From Xanthomonas fragariae (lineage in GTDB: Bacteria > Pseudomonadota > Gammaproteobacteria > Xanthomonadales > Xanthomonadaceae), in contig NZ_LT853882.1 in the NCBI RefSeq assembly GCF_900183975.1, positions 737,501 through 801,500 of the forward strand: a DNA stretch of 64,000 nucleotides. The letters are read 5' to 3'. The stretch's first letter is position 1. The number at the start of each line of letters is the position of its first letter. Below are positions 18,800 through 26,938 of the stretch, piece by piece. The notes beneath the pieces are model-generated. The model ran no database searches. It saw only the letters and a list, made by a program, of their open reading frames with translations, and was not told the DNA's origin. The position numbers were made by a program, and so were the translations under genes.

Positions 18800-19590
18800 T
18801 AAGCGATGAGTTCTGGTAGCGGGTGGAACCGCTGATTCCTGCGCGTGCAGTGGCTGACAGGGTCTACCGGTGCAGACCGATCTGCGAGGCCGTCTCGACT
18901 GGTGTTGGAGGCCATCGTCTATGTGCTGCGCACCGGCTGCCACTGCCAAGGAACGCTTCGGCAGCTCAAGCGCCATTCATAAGCGCTTGCTGGAATGGGA
19001 AGCTGTGGGCTTCTTTGAGGTGCTGTGGAAAGCGGGCCTGGCCGAGTACGACCAGATGCGGGGCATTGCTTGGCGCTGGCAGAGCGTGGACGGCGCGATG
19101 ATGAAGGCGTCGCTGGCACAGCAGGCCGCGGGGCCCAACCCAACGGATCGTGGAAAAAAGCAGCAAGCGCCACCTGCTGGTGGACGGCCGTGGCGTTCCG
19201 TTGTCGATCGTCGTGACCGGGGCCAACGCCCCTGACTGCAAGCGGCTTGATGAGGTGCTCAACGCCATTGTCGTCAAGCGCAAGAACCCGCAACACCGGC
19301 GAAGCCAACATCTGTGCGTCGACGCGGGCTATCGCGGCGCGGCACACCTTCGCACCATCGAGGACCACGGTTACATCCCTCATGTTGTTGACCGGCGCAA
19401 GGCAGCCGAAACCAAACGGCGCGATCGGAAAAACAAGGCCAGGCGCTGAGTGGTCGAGGTATCTCATAGTTGGTTCAGCCGCTTCCGCAAACTGCTCGTG
19501 TGCTTCGAAAAACGCGAACGCAGTTTCCTCGCACTCAACCATCTTGCCGCGGCGATCATCGCGTTCTGCAAGGTGCCTTCGAGCGTTAAT
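18800..19590 (+). pseudogene. Degenerate IS5-family transposase gene
   Basis: Transposase blocks appear in order but in different frames: EAIVYVLRTGC-type (~18905), KRLLEWEAVGFFEVLW (~18980), GPNPTDRGK (~19130), SKRHLLVDGRGVPLSIVVTGAN (19155-19225), LCVDAGYRGA (~19315) and the C-terminal WVVEV-SWFSRFRKLLVCFEKRERSFLAL region (~19450). At least three frameshifts separate them, so no functional enzyme can be made. No clear terminal repeats remain. This is the leftmost and oldest-looking unit of the IS island. Confidence 0.8.
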
Positions 19591-19654
19591 ATTATTTACG
19601 GATAAGTTCTTAGAACCTGTTCACGATCTTTCCTGATTGGTGCAGACTCTGCGG

Positions 19655-20035
19655 ATGCGCCAAAAAACCTATCCGAGCGACATGAGCCGGGAGCGTTTCG
19701 AACACATCCTCCCGATCCTAGAACAAGCGCGCAAGCGCACCAAGCCACGCCGAGTGGATATGTATGAGGTGTGGTGCGCAGTGTTGTACGTGCTGCGAAC
19801 CGGTTGCCAATGGCGAGCGCTACCCAGCGACTTTCCGAAGTGGCGGACCGTGCACGCGTACTTTGCCAAGTGGAGCGAGTGCGACGATGAAGGAGTGAGC
19901 CTGCTGGAGCGGGCGCTCAAAAAATCAGGTTGGCGTGGCCCGCCAGAAACAGGAGCGCAACATCTTCAGCAGGTTCTTGATCGTGGACGCGCAGAGCGTC
20001 AAGAACACGGACACAGCCGGGCAAAAGGGATATGA
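19655..20035 (+). CDS. IS5-family transposase OrfA
   Basis: This is the N-terminal half of the transposase, with the DUF4096-type region MSRERFEHILPILEQ and YEVWCAVLYVLRTGCQWRAL. It continues past an A6 tract (CTCAAAAAATCAGG, ~19918) into a tail that is probably not functional. A +1 (or -2) shift at or near the A6 run joins it to OrfB to give the full DDE enzyme; in IS427-type elements such shifting is programmed. The start at 19655 (MRQKTYPSDMS) is preferred over a GTG at 19637. Confidence 0.8.
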   Translation: MRQKTYPSDMSRERFEHILPILEQARKRTKPRRVDMYEVWCAVLYVLRTGCQWRALPSDFPKWRTVHAYFAKWSECDDEGVSLLERALKKSGWRGPPETGAQHLQQVLDRGRAERQEHGHSRAKGI

Positions 20036-20453
20036 CGCGGGCAAAAAGGTGTCGGGCATCAAGCGGCATATCGCTGTTGATACCCAGGGGTTGCCCCATG
20101 CCATCGCGGTGACGACGGCGGAGGTGACCGACCGCAAAGGTGCGCTGCAGGCGCTGGAGCGCTGTCAGTCAAACTTGACGCATGTACAAAGCCTGCTGTG
20201 CGACAGTGGTTACACCGGAGTACCGTTTGCCGAAGGCGTACGAGAGATTCTAGGCGAGCAGCTCACGGTGCAGATTGCCAAGCGCAGCGAACTGCACACC
20301 TTCAAGGTCATGCCCAAGCGCTGGATCGTCGAGCGCAGTTTTGCCTGGCTGGAGAAAAACCGAAGGCTGTGGAAGAACTGCGAGCGCAAACTCAACACCA
20401 GCTTGCAGTTCATCCATCTGGCCTTCTTGGCGCTTCTACTCAAAAGATCGTGA
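19935..20453 (+). CDS. IS5-family transposase OrfB (catalytic part)
   Basis: This is the C-terminal catalytic part: LIVDAQSVKNTDTAGQKGYD (first Asp), LLCDSGYTGVPFAEGV (second Asp) and RWIVERSFAWLEKNRRLWKNCER (Glu). These DDE motifs are intact. The GTG at 19935 marks the open frame, but expression probably occurs as an OrfA-OrfB fusion by frameshifting. The protein differs from the copy at 42863-43381 by a single visible residue (LQALER against LRALER). Confidence 0.85.
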   Translation: MARQKQERNIFSRFLIVDAQSVKNTDTAGQKGYDAGKKVSGIKRHIAVDTQGLPHAIAVTTAEVTDRKGALQALERCQSNLTHVQSLLCDSGYTGVPFAEGVREILGEQLTVQIAKRSELHTFKVMPKRWIVERSFAWLEKNRRLWKNCERKLNTSLQFIHLAFLALLLKRS

Positions 20454-20467
20454 ACAGGCTCTTAGTT

Positions 20468-21974
20468 AGTCGCACCTGAAAAACCCCAACCACCCAACGA
20501 CCGCAAGGCCTTGATGTCTGCACCGGCGTGCCAAAACTACCAGTGTTCGCTACGCTGAAGGCTGGTTTCTGGCAATTTCCGCCCATGCGTACACGCCGTC
20601 CTGCTGCCGAAGACAGACCCGCCGACGAGTTGTTTCGTTCGCGGCTGGAGAACCAGATCGATCTGCGTCATCCGCTGGCGCGGCTGAGCCAACGGATGCC
20701 GTGGACGGCGTTGGAGCAAGCACTTTCATCGCGCTTGCCGGCCACCCAGGCCGGTGGCGGTCGGCCGGCATTGCCGGTGCGGCTGATTGCCGGTTTGCTC
20801 TACCTCAAACACGCCTACGACCTGTCCGATGAAGCGGTGTGCGAGCGCTGGCTGGAGAATCCGTACTGGCAGTTCTTCACCGGTGAGGTCGTGTTCCAGA
20901 CGCGTTTGCCGTGCGATGCCAGCTCGCTGACGCGCTGGCGGCAGCGCCTGGGTGAGGCCGGGATGGAAGAGCTGTTGGCGCACACCATCAACGCCGCGCA
21001 TGCGATGCAGGCGGTGGACGCACGCGAGTTGTCGCGGGTGATCGTGGACACCACGGTGCAGGAAAAGGCGATCGCCTATCCGACCGACAGCCGTTTGCTG
21101 GAGGTGGCACGCAAGAAGCTGGTGTTACTGGCCAAGCGGCACGGCATCGGATTGCGGCAGAGCTACGCGCGGCAAGGCCCGGCCCTGAGCCGCAAGGCAG
21201 GTCGGTATGCGCATGCGCGCCAGTTCAAGCGGATGCAGCGCGTGCTGCGACGTCAACGCACAGTGCTGGGACGGCTCGTGCGCGACATCCAACGCAAACT
21301 CGATCAGGTAAACACCGGCGTGCGCGAGCGCATCGCTGTCTGGCTGGAACGTGCGCAACGGCTGTACACGCAGCGTCCGAAGGACAAACAAAAACTGTAC
21401 GCATTGCATGCCCCGGAAGTGGAATGCATCGGCAAGGGCAAGGCGCGTCAAGCGTACGAATTTGGCGTCAAGGTCGGCATTGCGGTCACCGCCTGCAAGG
21501 GATTGGTCGTGGGTGCGCGCAGCTTCCCGGGCAACCCGTACGACGGCGATACCTTGGCCGAGCAGTTGGAGCAGACACGCGGGTTGCTGCAGGATGTGAG
21601 CGTAGAACCGACGGTGGCGATCGTGGACCTGGGCTATCGCGGGCGCGAAGTCGATGGCGTGCAGGTCCTGCATCGCGGCAAGGCCAAGACGCTGACGCGA
21701 CGGCAATGGCGCTGGATCAAGCGACGGCAGGCGGTGGAGCCGGTGATCGGACATCTGAAAGACGACTGCAGGTTGCGTCGCTGCAGGCTGAAAGGTGCCC
21801 AAGGCGATGCGCTGCACGTGCTCGGCTGCGCCGCTGGCTACAACCTGCGCTGGCTGCTGCGCTGGATCGCGTTTTTGCGTGCCTGGATGCGGGCGATGAG
21901 ATGGTCATCCTTGAGCACCGTGCCGCTGTCACCGACGGCACTTGGCGCTTGAAGGGGATTTTTCAGGGACGACT
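20468..21974 (+). mobile_element. IS1478-like (IS5 family) element, copy 2, complete
   Basis: The left end AGTCGCACCTGAAAAACCCC and the complement of the right end GGGGATTTTTCAGGGACGACT form imperfect inverted repeats. AGTT flanks both sides (20464-20467 and 21975-21978). The boundaries could be shifted by 1-3 bases, because the flank is itself similar to the termini. The element sits directly against the right end of the 849-bp IS. It is the intact counterpart of the copy at 2537-3968. Confidence 0.88.
20585..21952 (+). CDS. IS5-family (IS1478-like) transposase
   Basis: This 455-aa DDE transposase is nearly identical to that at 2579-3946. All expected motifs are intact here, including VIVDTTVQEKA, VAIVDLGYRGRE and AVEPVIGHLKDDCR. 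ATG 20585 is chosen; a GTG at 20528 would add 19 residues not needed for the fold. Since both element ends are present, this copy is the likely active source of the family in the window. Confidence 0.92.
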   Translation: MRTRRPAAEDRPADELFRSRLENQIDLRHPLARLSQRMPWTALEQALSSRLPATQAGGGRPALPVRLIAGLLYLKHAYDLSDEAVCERWLENPYWQFFTGEVVFQTRLPCDASSLTRWRQRLGEAGMEELLAHTINAAHAMQAVDARELSRVIVDTTVQEKAIAYPTDSRLLEVARKKLVLLAKRHGIGLRQSYARQGPALSRKAGRYAHARQFKRMQRVLRRQRTVLGRLVRDIQRKLDQVNTGVRERIAVWLERAQRLYTQRPKDKQKLYALHAPEVECIGKGKARQAYEFGVKVGIAVTACKGLVVGARSFPGNPYDGDTLAEQLEQTRGLLQDVSVEPTVAIVDLGYRGREVDGVQVLHRGKAKTLTRRQWRWIKRRQAVEPVIGHLKDDCRLRRCRLKGAQGDALHVLGCAAGYNLRWLLRWIAFLRAWMRAMRWSSLSTVPLSPTALGA

Positions 21975-22107
21975 AGTTATCCAAACGCATTCGAAGCCGA
22001 GCGGGAGTTTGCTAAGACTGGAATTCCAATCTCAGAGAAGAAGCAACGTTCAGCATCTATACGTATAGAAGATTGGCAGTGTGATACGCCCAGGGTTCCG
22101 TAGACCC

Positions 22108-22962
22108 TCAAGACCCTCGTTGCGCGTAGCGCCGTTCAAACTCTACAGGGGACAGGTCGCCAGTTGAATCGTGGCGGCGGTTGGGGTTGTAGAACATCTC
22201 GATGTAGTCGAATACCTCGGCGCGAGCGGCGTGCTTGGTGGAATAGGTCCGCCGCCTGATCCGCTCGCGTTTGAGCAGTCCGAAGAAGCTCTCCACGGGT
22301 GCGTTGTCGTGGCAGTTGCCACGCCGACTCATGCTGCACACCACGCTATGGGACGCCAGGAAACTGCGCCAGTCATCGCTGGTGTAGACAGACCCTTGGT
22401 CCGAATGAACCAAGCAACCAGCGTTGGGTTTGCGCCGCCACACCGCAGACAACAAGGCCTGCACGACCAACTCGGTGTCGGCCCGATCGCGCATCGCCCA
22501 GCCGACGACCTGCCGGGAAAACAGATCGATCACAACAGCCAGGTACATCCAGCCTTCATGCGTGCGGATGAAGGTGAAATCGCTCGCCCAGGCCGTGTCC
22601 GGCTCAGTCACGTCGAACTGTCGGTCAAGCAGGTTGGCCGCCGCCTTGCACTGCATTCCTCCATGGAAGCGCGGTTTGCGACCATAGCCCACCTGGGCAC
22701 GCAGTCCCTCGGTGCGCATCAGCCGATGCACCCGATGGCGACTGCAACGCTCACCCAGATCGCGCAGATCCCTGGTGATCTTGCGATGCCCATAGACACT
22801 GCCGCTGGCCAGCCAGTGGTGCTTGATCAGTCCAAGCAAGCGCTCATCTTCCTTGGCGCGCTCACTGTTGGGCGAGCACAACCAGGCGTAATAGCCCGAC
22901 CGGTTGACCCGCAATACCCGGCACATCGCACACACCCTGAATTCCCCACAGTGGGCTTGCAT
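22108..22962 (-). CDS. IS3-family transposase OrfB (integrase-type)
   Basis: A 284-aa frame with an HTH_21-like N-terminus (MCRVLRVNRSGYYAWL) and a complete rve integrase core. DDE motifs are visible in TAWASDFTFIRTHEGWMYLAVV (Asp), LVHSDQGSVYTS (Asp) and CHDNAPVESFFGLLK (Glu). In IS3 elements OrfB is normally made as an OrfAB fusion by a -1 ribosomal frameshift; the two frames here are adjacent and of different phase, as expected. It appears intact. Confidence 0.93.
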   Translation of the reverse strand: MQAHCGEFRVCAMCRVLRVNRSGYYAWLCSPNSERAKEDERLLGLIKHHWLASGSVYGHRKITRDLRDLGERCSRHRVHRLMRTEGLRAQVGYGRKPRFHGGMQCKAAANLLDRQFDVTEPDTAWASDFTFIRTHEGWMYLAVVIDLFSRQVVGWAMRDRADTELVVQALLSAVWRRKPNAGCLVHSDQGSVYTSDDWRSFLASHSVVCSMSRRGNCHDNAPVESFFGLLKRERIRRRTYSTKHAARAEVFDYIEMFYNPNRRHDSTGDLSPVEFERRYAQRGS

Positions 22963-22979
22963 GAAGGCGTACTTTGCCC

Positions 22980-23252
22980 TTACCCCTTGGCAAAGTACGC
23001 GGCGGCCTTTTTTAGGATGTCGCGCTCCTCGGTCACTCGACGCAACTCTGCCTTCAGCCGCCGAACCTCGGCGCTCTGGTCCACCTCGGCGCGCTGCACC
23101 ACGCCAGGCTTGCCGAACTTGCGCAGCCAGGCGTAGAGGCTGTGCGTGGTGACACCCAGTCGCTCCGCGACTTCTGCCACCTTGAAACCACGATCGGTCA
23201 CTTGCCGGACCGCCTCGATCTTGAATTCATCCGTATACCGCTTGCTGCTCAT
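22980..23252 (-). CDS. IS3-family transposase OrfA
   Basis: A 90-aa protein starting MSSKRYTDEFKIEAVRQV. It has the HTH_Tnp_1 helix-turn-helix (VAEVAERLGVTTHSLYAWLRKF) and a C-terminal leucine-zipper-like coiled coil (VRRLKAELRRVTEERDILKKA) used for multimerisation. It binds the element ends and supplies the N-terminus of the OrfAB transposase. A longer frame starting at 23273 lies within the end of the IS and is less likely. Confidence 0.92.
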   Translation of the reverse strand: MSSKRYTDEFKIEAVRQVTDRGFKVAEVAERLGVTTHSLYAWLRKFGKPGVVQRAEVDQSAEVRRLKAELRRVTEERDILKKAAAYFAKG

Positions 23253-23315
23253 AGACACCTCCGAATTGACCATTTTCCATGGCCTTGAGATGTCTAGGAA
23301 ACCCTGGGCTTATCA

Positions 23316-23463
23316 GTGGGCGTCTCGTACATCTGACTCTTTTACGAATAGACGGATGTCCGTGGCAGGCCGATTGCGCATGTTCTCAACCAGAAGGTTG
23401 AGTGCAATTCCGTCCTTGCCAAACTTGTGCGCTGTGACACGTGATGAAATAAGCGGACTGTTA
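23316..23463 (-). pseudogene. 3' scrap of an interrupted gene
   Basis: Between two IS elements the reverse strand holds the end of a frame reading SPLISSRVTAHKFGKDGI and, further on, LLVENMRNRPATDIRLFVKESDVRDAH. It looks like genuine protein sequence but is cut at its 5' side by the IS at 23464. The missing 5' part is not found beyond that IS, where another IS fragment starts at once. The function is not recognised. Confidence 0.5.
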
Positions 23464-24320
23464 GAGCGTGTTATGAACTTTGAAAGAGGGTGGCTGCATT
23501 TCCAAGCATCAGGATCGTGAAGACGACGAAGTGCAAACCGGCCAAGGTTTCCGGCAATCGCTCGTAGTCGCGTGCCAGCCGTCTGAAACGATTGGCCCAT
23601 CCGAAGCTGCGCTCGACAACCCAACGGCGCGGCAGCAAGACAAAGCCTTTTTTCGCTTCTTGCAGCTTGATCACGTGCAACTCAATGCCTTCTTCCGTGG
23701 CCGCCTGCGCCGGTTCTTGACCGGTGTAGCCCTGATCAACAAAGGCGATCTTGACCGTTTCACCGGTCACGTGTTGTACCTCTTGTGCCAACGATCGGAC
23801 TTGCGCGCGCTCCTGCTCATTAGCCGGCGTCACCTGGACAGCGAGCAGATGTCCAAGCGTATCGACGGCCATGTGTACCTTGCTGCCTTTCTTGCGTTTA
23901 TAGCCATCGTATCCAGCACGCGGCCCGCTTTCGCAGGTGGACTGCAGCGTGCGAGCATCGAAAATGACCGCGCTCGGCTGGCCTTTTTTCCCTTGCGCCA
24001 CACGCAAGAGTGAGCGCAGATCACTGACCATGGCCTCAAAGCAGCCCGCTTGCAGCCAGCGCTGTGTTTGCTGATACACCGCTTCCCAGGGCGGAAAATC
24101 GTTGGGAAGCAATCGCCATGGTGCGCCGGCGCGCGCGATCCACCGCAGTGCGTTGAACATCGCGCGTAGCTCATACTTGCGCTGCGGTGCCTGCACGTCC
24201 ATCAGCGTCAAATAGGGAGCCGCAAAGGCCCATTCTTCGTCGGAAATATCGGTGGAATAAGGCTTACGAGGCTTCATCCGTATACGTTAGCGTGACAAGG
24301 GCAAAGTTCATAACACGCTC
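23464..24320 (-). mobile_element. IS5-family element (857 bp), complete
   Basis: Perfect inverted repeats GAGCGTGTTATGAACTTTG bound the element, and TA is found on both sides (TTA at the left, TAG at the right). One transposase gene fills it. No second copy is present in this window. Confidence 0.88.
23471..24277 (-). CDS. IS5-family transposase
   Basis: A 268-aa single-frame DDE transposase. The N-terminal DUF4096-like region (YSTDISDEEWAFAAPYL, FNALRWIARAGAPWRLLPND) is followed by catalytic Asp in VIFDARTLQSTCESG, Asp in IAFVDQGYTGQEPA and Glu in RRWVVERSFGWANRFRRLARD. Length and motifs match complete members, so it is probably functional. Confidence 0.92.
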   Translation of the reverse strand: MKPRKPYSTDISDEEWAFAAPYLTLMDVQAPQRKYELRAMFNALRWIARAGAPWRLLPNDFPPWEAVYQQTQRWLQAGCFEAMVSDLRSLLRVAQGKKGQPSAVIFDARTLQSTCESGPRAGYDGYKRKKGSKVHMAVDTLGHLLAVQVTPANEQERAQVRSLAQEVQHVTGETVKIAFVDQGYTGQEPAQAATEEGIELHVIKLQEAKKGFVLLPRRWVVERSFGWANRFRRLARDYERLPETLAGLHFVVFTILMLGNAATLFQSS

Positions 24321-24323
24321 TAG

Positions 24324-24581
24324 GGAACTTCTGAACAACGCACTTCAAATGCGCGACACTACACACCTACGTTGAGGAGTCATCCATGCAACTGACGTTT
24401 GGTGACGCTGAAGGTTTGGGCAAGCGCAAGCAGACTCGCTGCGAGATCTTCCTGGCCGAGATGGAGCAGGTGGTTCCGTGGAGGCATTTGCTCGGACTGA
24501 TCGCGCCGCACTATCCGGTGTCGGGGCGGCCTGGTCGACAGCCGTACGCACTGGCGACGATGTTGCGGATTCAATCGTTTC
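24324..24581 (+). pseudogene. 5' fragment of another IS5-family element
   Basis: The left end GGAACTTCTGAACAACGC is followed by a frame from 24386 reading MQLTFGDAEGLGKRKQTR and then EMEQVVPWRHLL and GRPGRQPYALATMLRIQ. This is the N-terminus of a large IS5-group (InsH-like) transposase. It stops abruptly at about 24581, where a MITE-like repeat begins; no catalytic residues are left. The MITE copy replaces the missing part, so the break may be a deletion ending in that repeat. Confidence 0.82.
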
Positions 24582-24725
24582 AGAGCGGTTGCCAAAACGT
24601 AGCGAGCGGCATTCAAGTGGGTGCGGACGGCGCGAAGGAACCGCAGTGTACGCGTGGGACATGCCGATTCCGAGCACCGGATGCGCCCGCCTGGCGGTCG
24701 CGCAGTCGTTTTGTCAGGCTTTCCT
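24582..24725. repeat. MITE-like repeat, copy B
   Basis: The sequence matches the reverse complement of the copy at 43706-43849 along its whole length. Shared blocks include CAAAACGTAGCGAGC, AAGTGGGTGCG, CACGGCGCGAAGG-type and GCCGATTCCGAGCACCGG. Its right end supplies the stop codon of the convergent DUF3297 gene (24714-24716). Confidence 0.82.
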
Positions 24726-24962
24726 GGTATCAAGGTAATAAGCTGCCACCTCACCCTTGATCTTCACCGTCATCGGATTGCCGCGACGGTCGCGCGCCTT
24801 GCCGACCTGCACCTTGATCCAGCCCTCGCTGACCGAATACTCCTCCACGTTGTCGCGTTCGACACCGTTGAAGCGCACGCCGACGCCGCGGCTGAGGGCA
24901 TCGGCGTTGTGGAACGGGCTGCGCGCGTCGATGGCCAGATGATCGGGAGGGGTATCGCTCAT
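24714..24962 (-). CDS. DUF3297 family protein
   Basis: An 82-aa protein, MSDTPPDHLAIDARSPFHN at the N-terminus and MTVKIKGEVAAYYLD near the C-terminus, matching the small DUF3297 family of Proteobacteria. Its function is unknown. The start at 24962 fits the family length; the longer upstream frame is spurious. The last codons and the TGA run into the end of a MITE-like repeat, so the native 3' end may have been replaced by one or two residues. Confidence 0.85.
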   Translation of the reverse strand: MSDTPPDHLAIDARSPFHNADALSRGVGVRFNGVERDNVEEYSVSEGWIKVQVGKARDRRGNPMTVKIKGEVAAYYLDTRKA

Positions 24963-25124
24963 GGGGAAGGCGTCATAGCGGCCGGGATGGCCGTCTTCGA
25001 CCGCACAGGATACGGGCCTGCGCCGTGAAGACCAGCCCCGGCGACGCAGCCGCGCGCCGATCGGTTTGCTTGCGCGGCGCCAAGCCTCACACTTGCGCCT
25101 TGCAATCTTTAAGTGAGACCCGCA

Positions 25125-25676
25125 ATGCCCGACAACAGTGCCGACTACGAAGACGACGAAGGCCTGCAGCCCGAGAGCGACGAAGACGATGTCGACGACC
25201 ATCCGGCGCGGGTGTGGAATTTACTGGTGCTGATCAATCCCGGCGACGAAGACACTGCACTTGCCCAGTTCGATGCCTGGCGCGAGACGCAGGCCGATGA
25301 AGGCGGCGATGAAGTCGACGATGCCTGGTTGTGGGCATTGAAGGATGCGATCGACTGGCGCTCGGGTTTCTATGTGGACGGGAAGGACACCGACGCGTTC
25401 ATTGCTGCCATCGACGAACTCAGTGCGCGCTGGAACCTGCGCATCGACTGGGGCGGGGATCTGGACGACGAAGAATTTTCCCGCGGTCTCAGTGTGCCCG
25501 ACCTGATGGCGTTGGCATTCGATCGCCTGCGCGAGCACGGCTATTCGCTGTGGAACTGGAACACCGACGGCGACGCGTATTCCGGCTGGATCGCGCTCAG
25601 CCGCGACGATGAAGCGATGCTGGCACTGACCTCGCTGCTCGGCGTGGAAGTGCGGCTGGGGAACGAGGCGTTCTGA
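25125..25676 (+). CDS. Uncharacterised acidic protein
   Basis: A 183-aa cytoplasmic protein with a strongly acidic N-terminus (ADYEDDEGLQPESDEDDVDD) and no signal peptide. Later segments include VWNLLVLINPGDEDTALAQF, WLWALKDAIDWRSGFYVDG and AYSGWIALSRDDEAML. It may belong to a family of unknown function; DUF6630 was considered but is not certain. The start at 25125 (MPDNSADYEDDEG) is used because the GTG 12 nt upstream has no ribosome site. A GGGATT-type repeat follows it. Confidence 0.75.
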   Translation: MPDNSADYEDDEGLQPESDEDDVDDHPARVWNLLVLINPGDEDTALAQFDAWRETQADEGGDEVDDAWLWALKDAIDWRSGFYVDGKDTDAFIAAIDELSARWNLRIDWGGDLDDEEFSRGLSVPDLMALAFDRLREHGYSLWNWNTDGDAYSGWIALSRDDEAMLALTSLLGVEVRLGNEAF

Positions 25677-25679
25677 GAG

Positions 25680-25775
25680 TTTGGTGATTGGGAAATCGGC
25701 AGTGTGGATCGGCAATGCGCAAGAGGGGAAGTGCGGTGCTAAACGCCGTGGCTCTTGTCATTCCCAATCCCTAAT
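25680..25775. repeat. GGGATT-family inverted repeat, copy 1
   Basis: The left arm GGTGATTGGGAAATCGG and the right arm CATTCCCAATCCCTAATCACC flank a short centre, forming an imperfect long hairpin. It lies between two convergent genes. Related arms occur at 46978-47078, 62024-62212 and 63077-63170. Confidence 0.75.
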
Positions 25776-26059
25776 CACCACACCTCGCCCCGCGCCTGCG
25801 CACGTGCATTGACAATCGATGCCTTGAGCAAGATGCGGTCGGTGTGACGCGAGATCGGGATGGCACCGAGGGCGATCGCCTCGGCGCGTCGCGGAGCAGG
25901 CACATCGTAGTGCGCGCCGCTGAGTTTGTTTTGAAAGGCGCGGCGGGGAATGCCCAGCCGCGCCGCCATCGCATGCAGCTCGTCCAGCGTATCGCCTAGC
26001 AGATGCGCCCAGCGCTGATCGCGCCACAGATGCACCGCATCGTCAAGGTAGACGGCCAC
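25775..26059 (-). CDS. DUF4031 domain-containing protein
   Basis: A 94-aa protein beginning MAVYLDDAVHLWRDQRWAHL, followed by DELHAMAARLGIPRRAF and the HYDVP motif. This pattern (V-DD near the start, WAHL, FQ and HYD) is typical of the DUF4031 family of short proteins. The biochemical role is unknown. It is close to the next gene upstream (15 nt) and probably co-transcribed with it. Confidence 0.85.
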   Translation of the reverse strand: MAVYLDDAVHLWRDQRWAHLLGDTLDELHAMAARLGIPRRAFQNKLSGAHYDVPAPRRAEAIALGAIPISRHTDRILLKASIVNARAQARGEVW

Positions 26060-26074
26060 AGATTGGCCTTAGGG

Positions 26075-26659
26075 CTATTTGCTCTGCTTTTTCGTGCTGC
26101 CATCGGTCGCATCTGCGTCATCGGATACGTCCTGCGCGTCGTCGTCGGCGGTGTCGGCAGCGGCATCTTCGGCCGCGTCGCCAGTTTCGGCAGCTGCCTT
26201 GGCACCGGTTGCTACGTCGGCGCCGGCCTCGTCGCCAGCGCCGTCTTCATCAGCCTCGTCGTCTTCACCGGCTTCAACGTTCTCGAATTCGGATACCAGC
26301 GTGGTCAGGTATTCCTCGGCGGTCTTGCCGTCCTCGGCAGCCAGGTCGTCGATCATCTGCTGCAGCTGGGTCGAGTATTCCAGCGAGATGGTCTTGCCTT
26401 CCTTTTCCTGCAGGTTGGCCAGATGCTTGAGCATGGCCAGCATCGGCACCGGATTGTCGGCGCTGCCCATGGTCTGGCCGCCAATCGACAGCATCCACTC
26501 GCTGCCACCTTGCAGACCGATCGCGGCCACCACGCGGTCTTCGGCGTCCCGCAATACGGCATGGTTGATGACCTGGGGCGCTTGACCCAGACGGACGATG
26601 GGGCGCTGGGGTTGGGACTTCTTGCGCTTGTCGCGCTTGGCCTTGGAATTGCGGGACAC
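26075..26659 (-). CDS. Uncharacterised protein with acidic Ala-rich C-terminal tail
   Basis: A 194-aa protein. The N-terminus is very basic (MSRNSKAKRDKRKKSQPQRP). Residues ~25-125 look folded (VRLGQAPQVINHAVLRDAE, EWMLSIGGQTM, LQQMIDDLAAEDGKTAEEYL). The last 65 residues are Asp/Glu/Ala low-complexity, ending KKQSK. There is no signal peptide. A basic head and acidic tail suggest a nucleic-acid-associated or ribosome-associated protein, but that is only a guess. It precedes the DUF4031 gene in a likely two-gene operon. Confidence 0.75.
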   Translation of the reverse strand: MSRNSKAKRDKRKKSQPQRPIVRLGQAPQVINHAVLRDAEDRVVAAIGLQGGSEWMLSIGGQTMGSADNPVPMLAMLKHLANLQEKEGKTISLEYSTQLQQMIDDLAAEDGKTAEEYLTTLVSEFENVEAGEDDEADEDGAGDEAGADVATGAKAAAETGDAAEDAAADTADDDAQDVSDDADATDGSTKKQSK

Positions 26660-26829
26660 GGTGTTCTCGACGCTGTGAATGGCCGGCCATTCTAGAGCGC
26701 TTGTGCGTGGTGCCGTTCACGCGACGCTGCCAGGCTCGGCAACGGGGCGACCTCGCTGATCGGTCCTTCCAGCATCCTGCAGGCCTGGGAAGCTGGCACG
26801 TCAGCCCACCTGGAGCGTCCTGGAATTCT

Positions 26830-26938
26830 TGCGCTCACCGTCAGGCGGCGCGGATGGTTGTCAAAAATGGGCGCCTGAGACGGCGCGCTGCACGCAGCCA
26901 GCTGACGACTATTCGCCAGGTAACGTTGGCCACGCTTA
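26830..26938. repeat. MITE-like repeat, copy C (partial and diverged)
   Basis: GCGCTCACCGTCAGGCGG is the same as in copy A, and CTGACGACTATTCGCCAGGTAACGTTGGCCACGCT follows the terminal part of copies A and D. The middle is shortened and altered. The right end abuts the motB stop codon (26936-26938). Confidence 0.6.

Larger units (their letters stand above)
19613..20461 (+). mobile_element. IS5-family element, copy 1 (849 bp), complete
   Basis: The inverted repeats are GAACCTGTTCACGATCTTT at the left and the complement of GAGCCTGTTCACGATCTTT at the right. The element is flanked by the 3-bp direct repeat TTA (19610-19612 and 20462-20464). The second copy at 42855-43703, in inverted orientation, is exactly the same length. 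Two overlapping frames encode the transposase. The family subgroup (IS427- or IS1031-like) is inferred from the A6 tract at the frame overlap and the 3-bp target. Confidence 0.9.
22082..23315 (-). mobile_element. IS3-family element, complete (about 1.23 kb)
   Basis: The terminal inverted repeats are TGATACGCCCAGGGTT at the left and the complement of the right end, TGATAAGCCCAGGGTT. They begin with TG and are flanked by the 3-bp direct repeat GTG. Inside are orfA and orfB on the reverse strand in the classic IS3 order. It inserted next to a short remnant (21975-22081) in which no gene is recognised. Confidence 0.9.

Noticed and set aside
22171..23136. Forward frame of 321 codons in the IS3 element
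   Set aside because: It is antisense to the intact OrfB and OrfA genes with clear transposase motifs.
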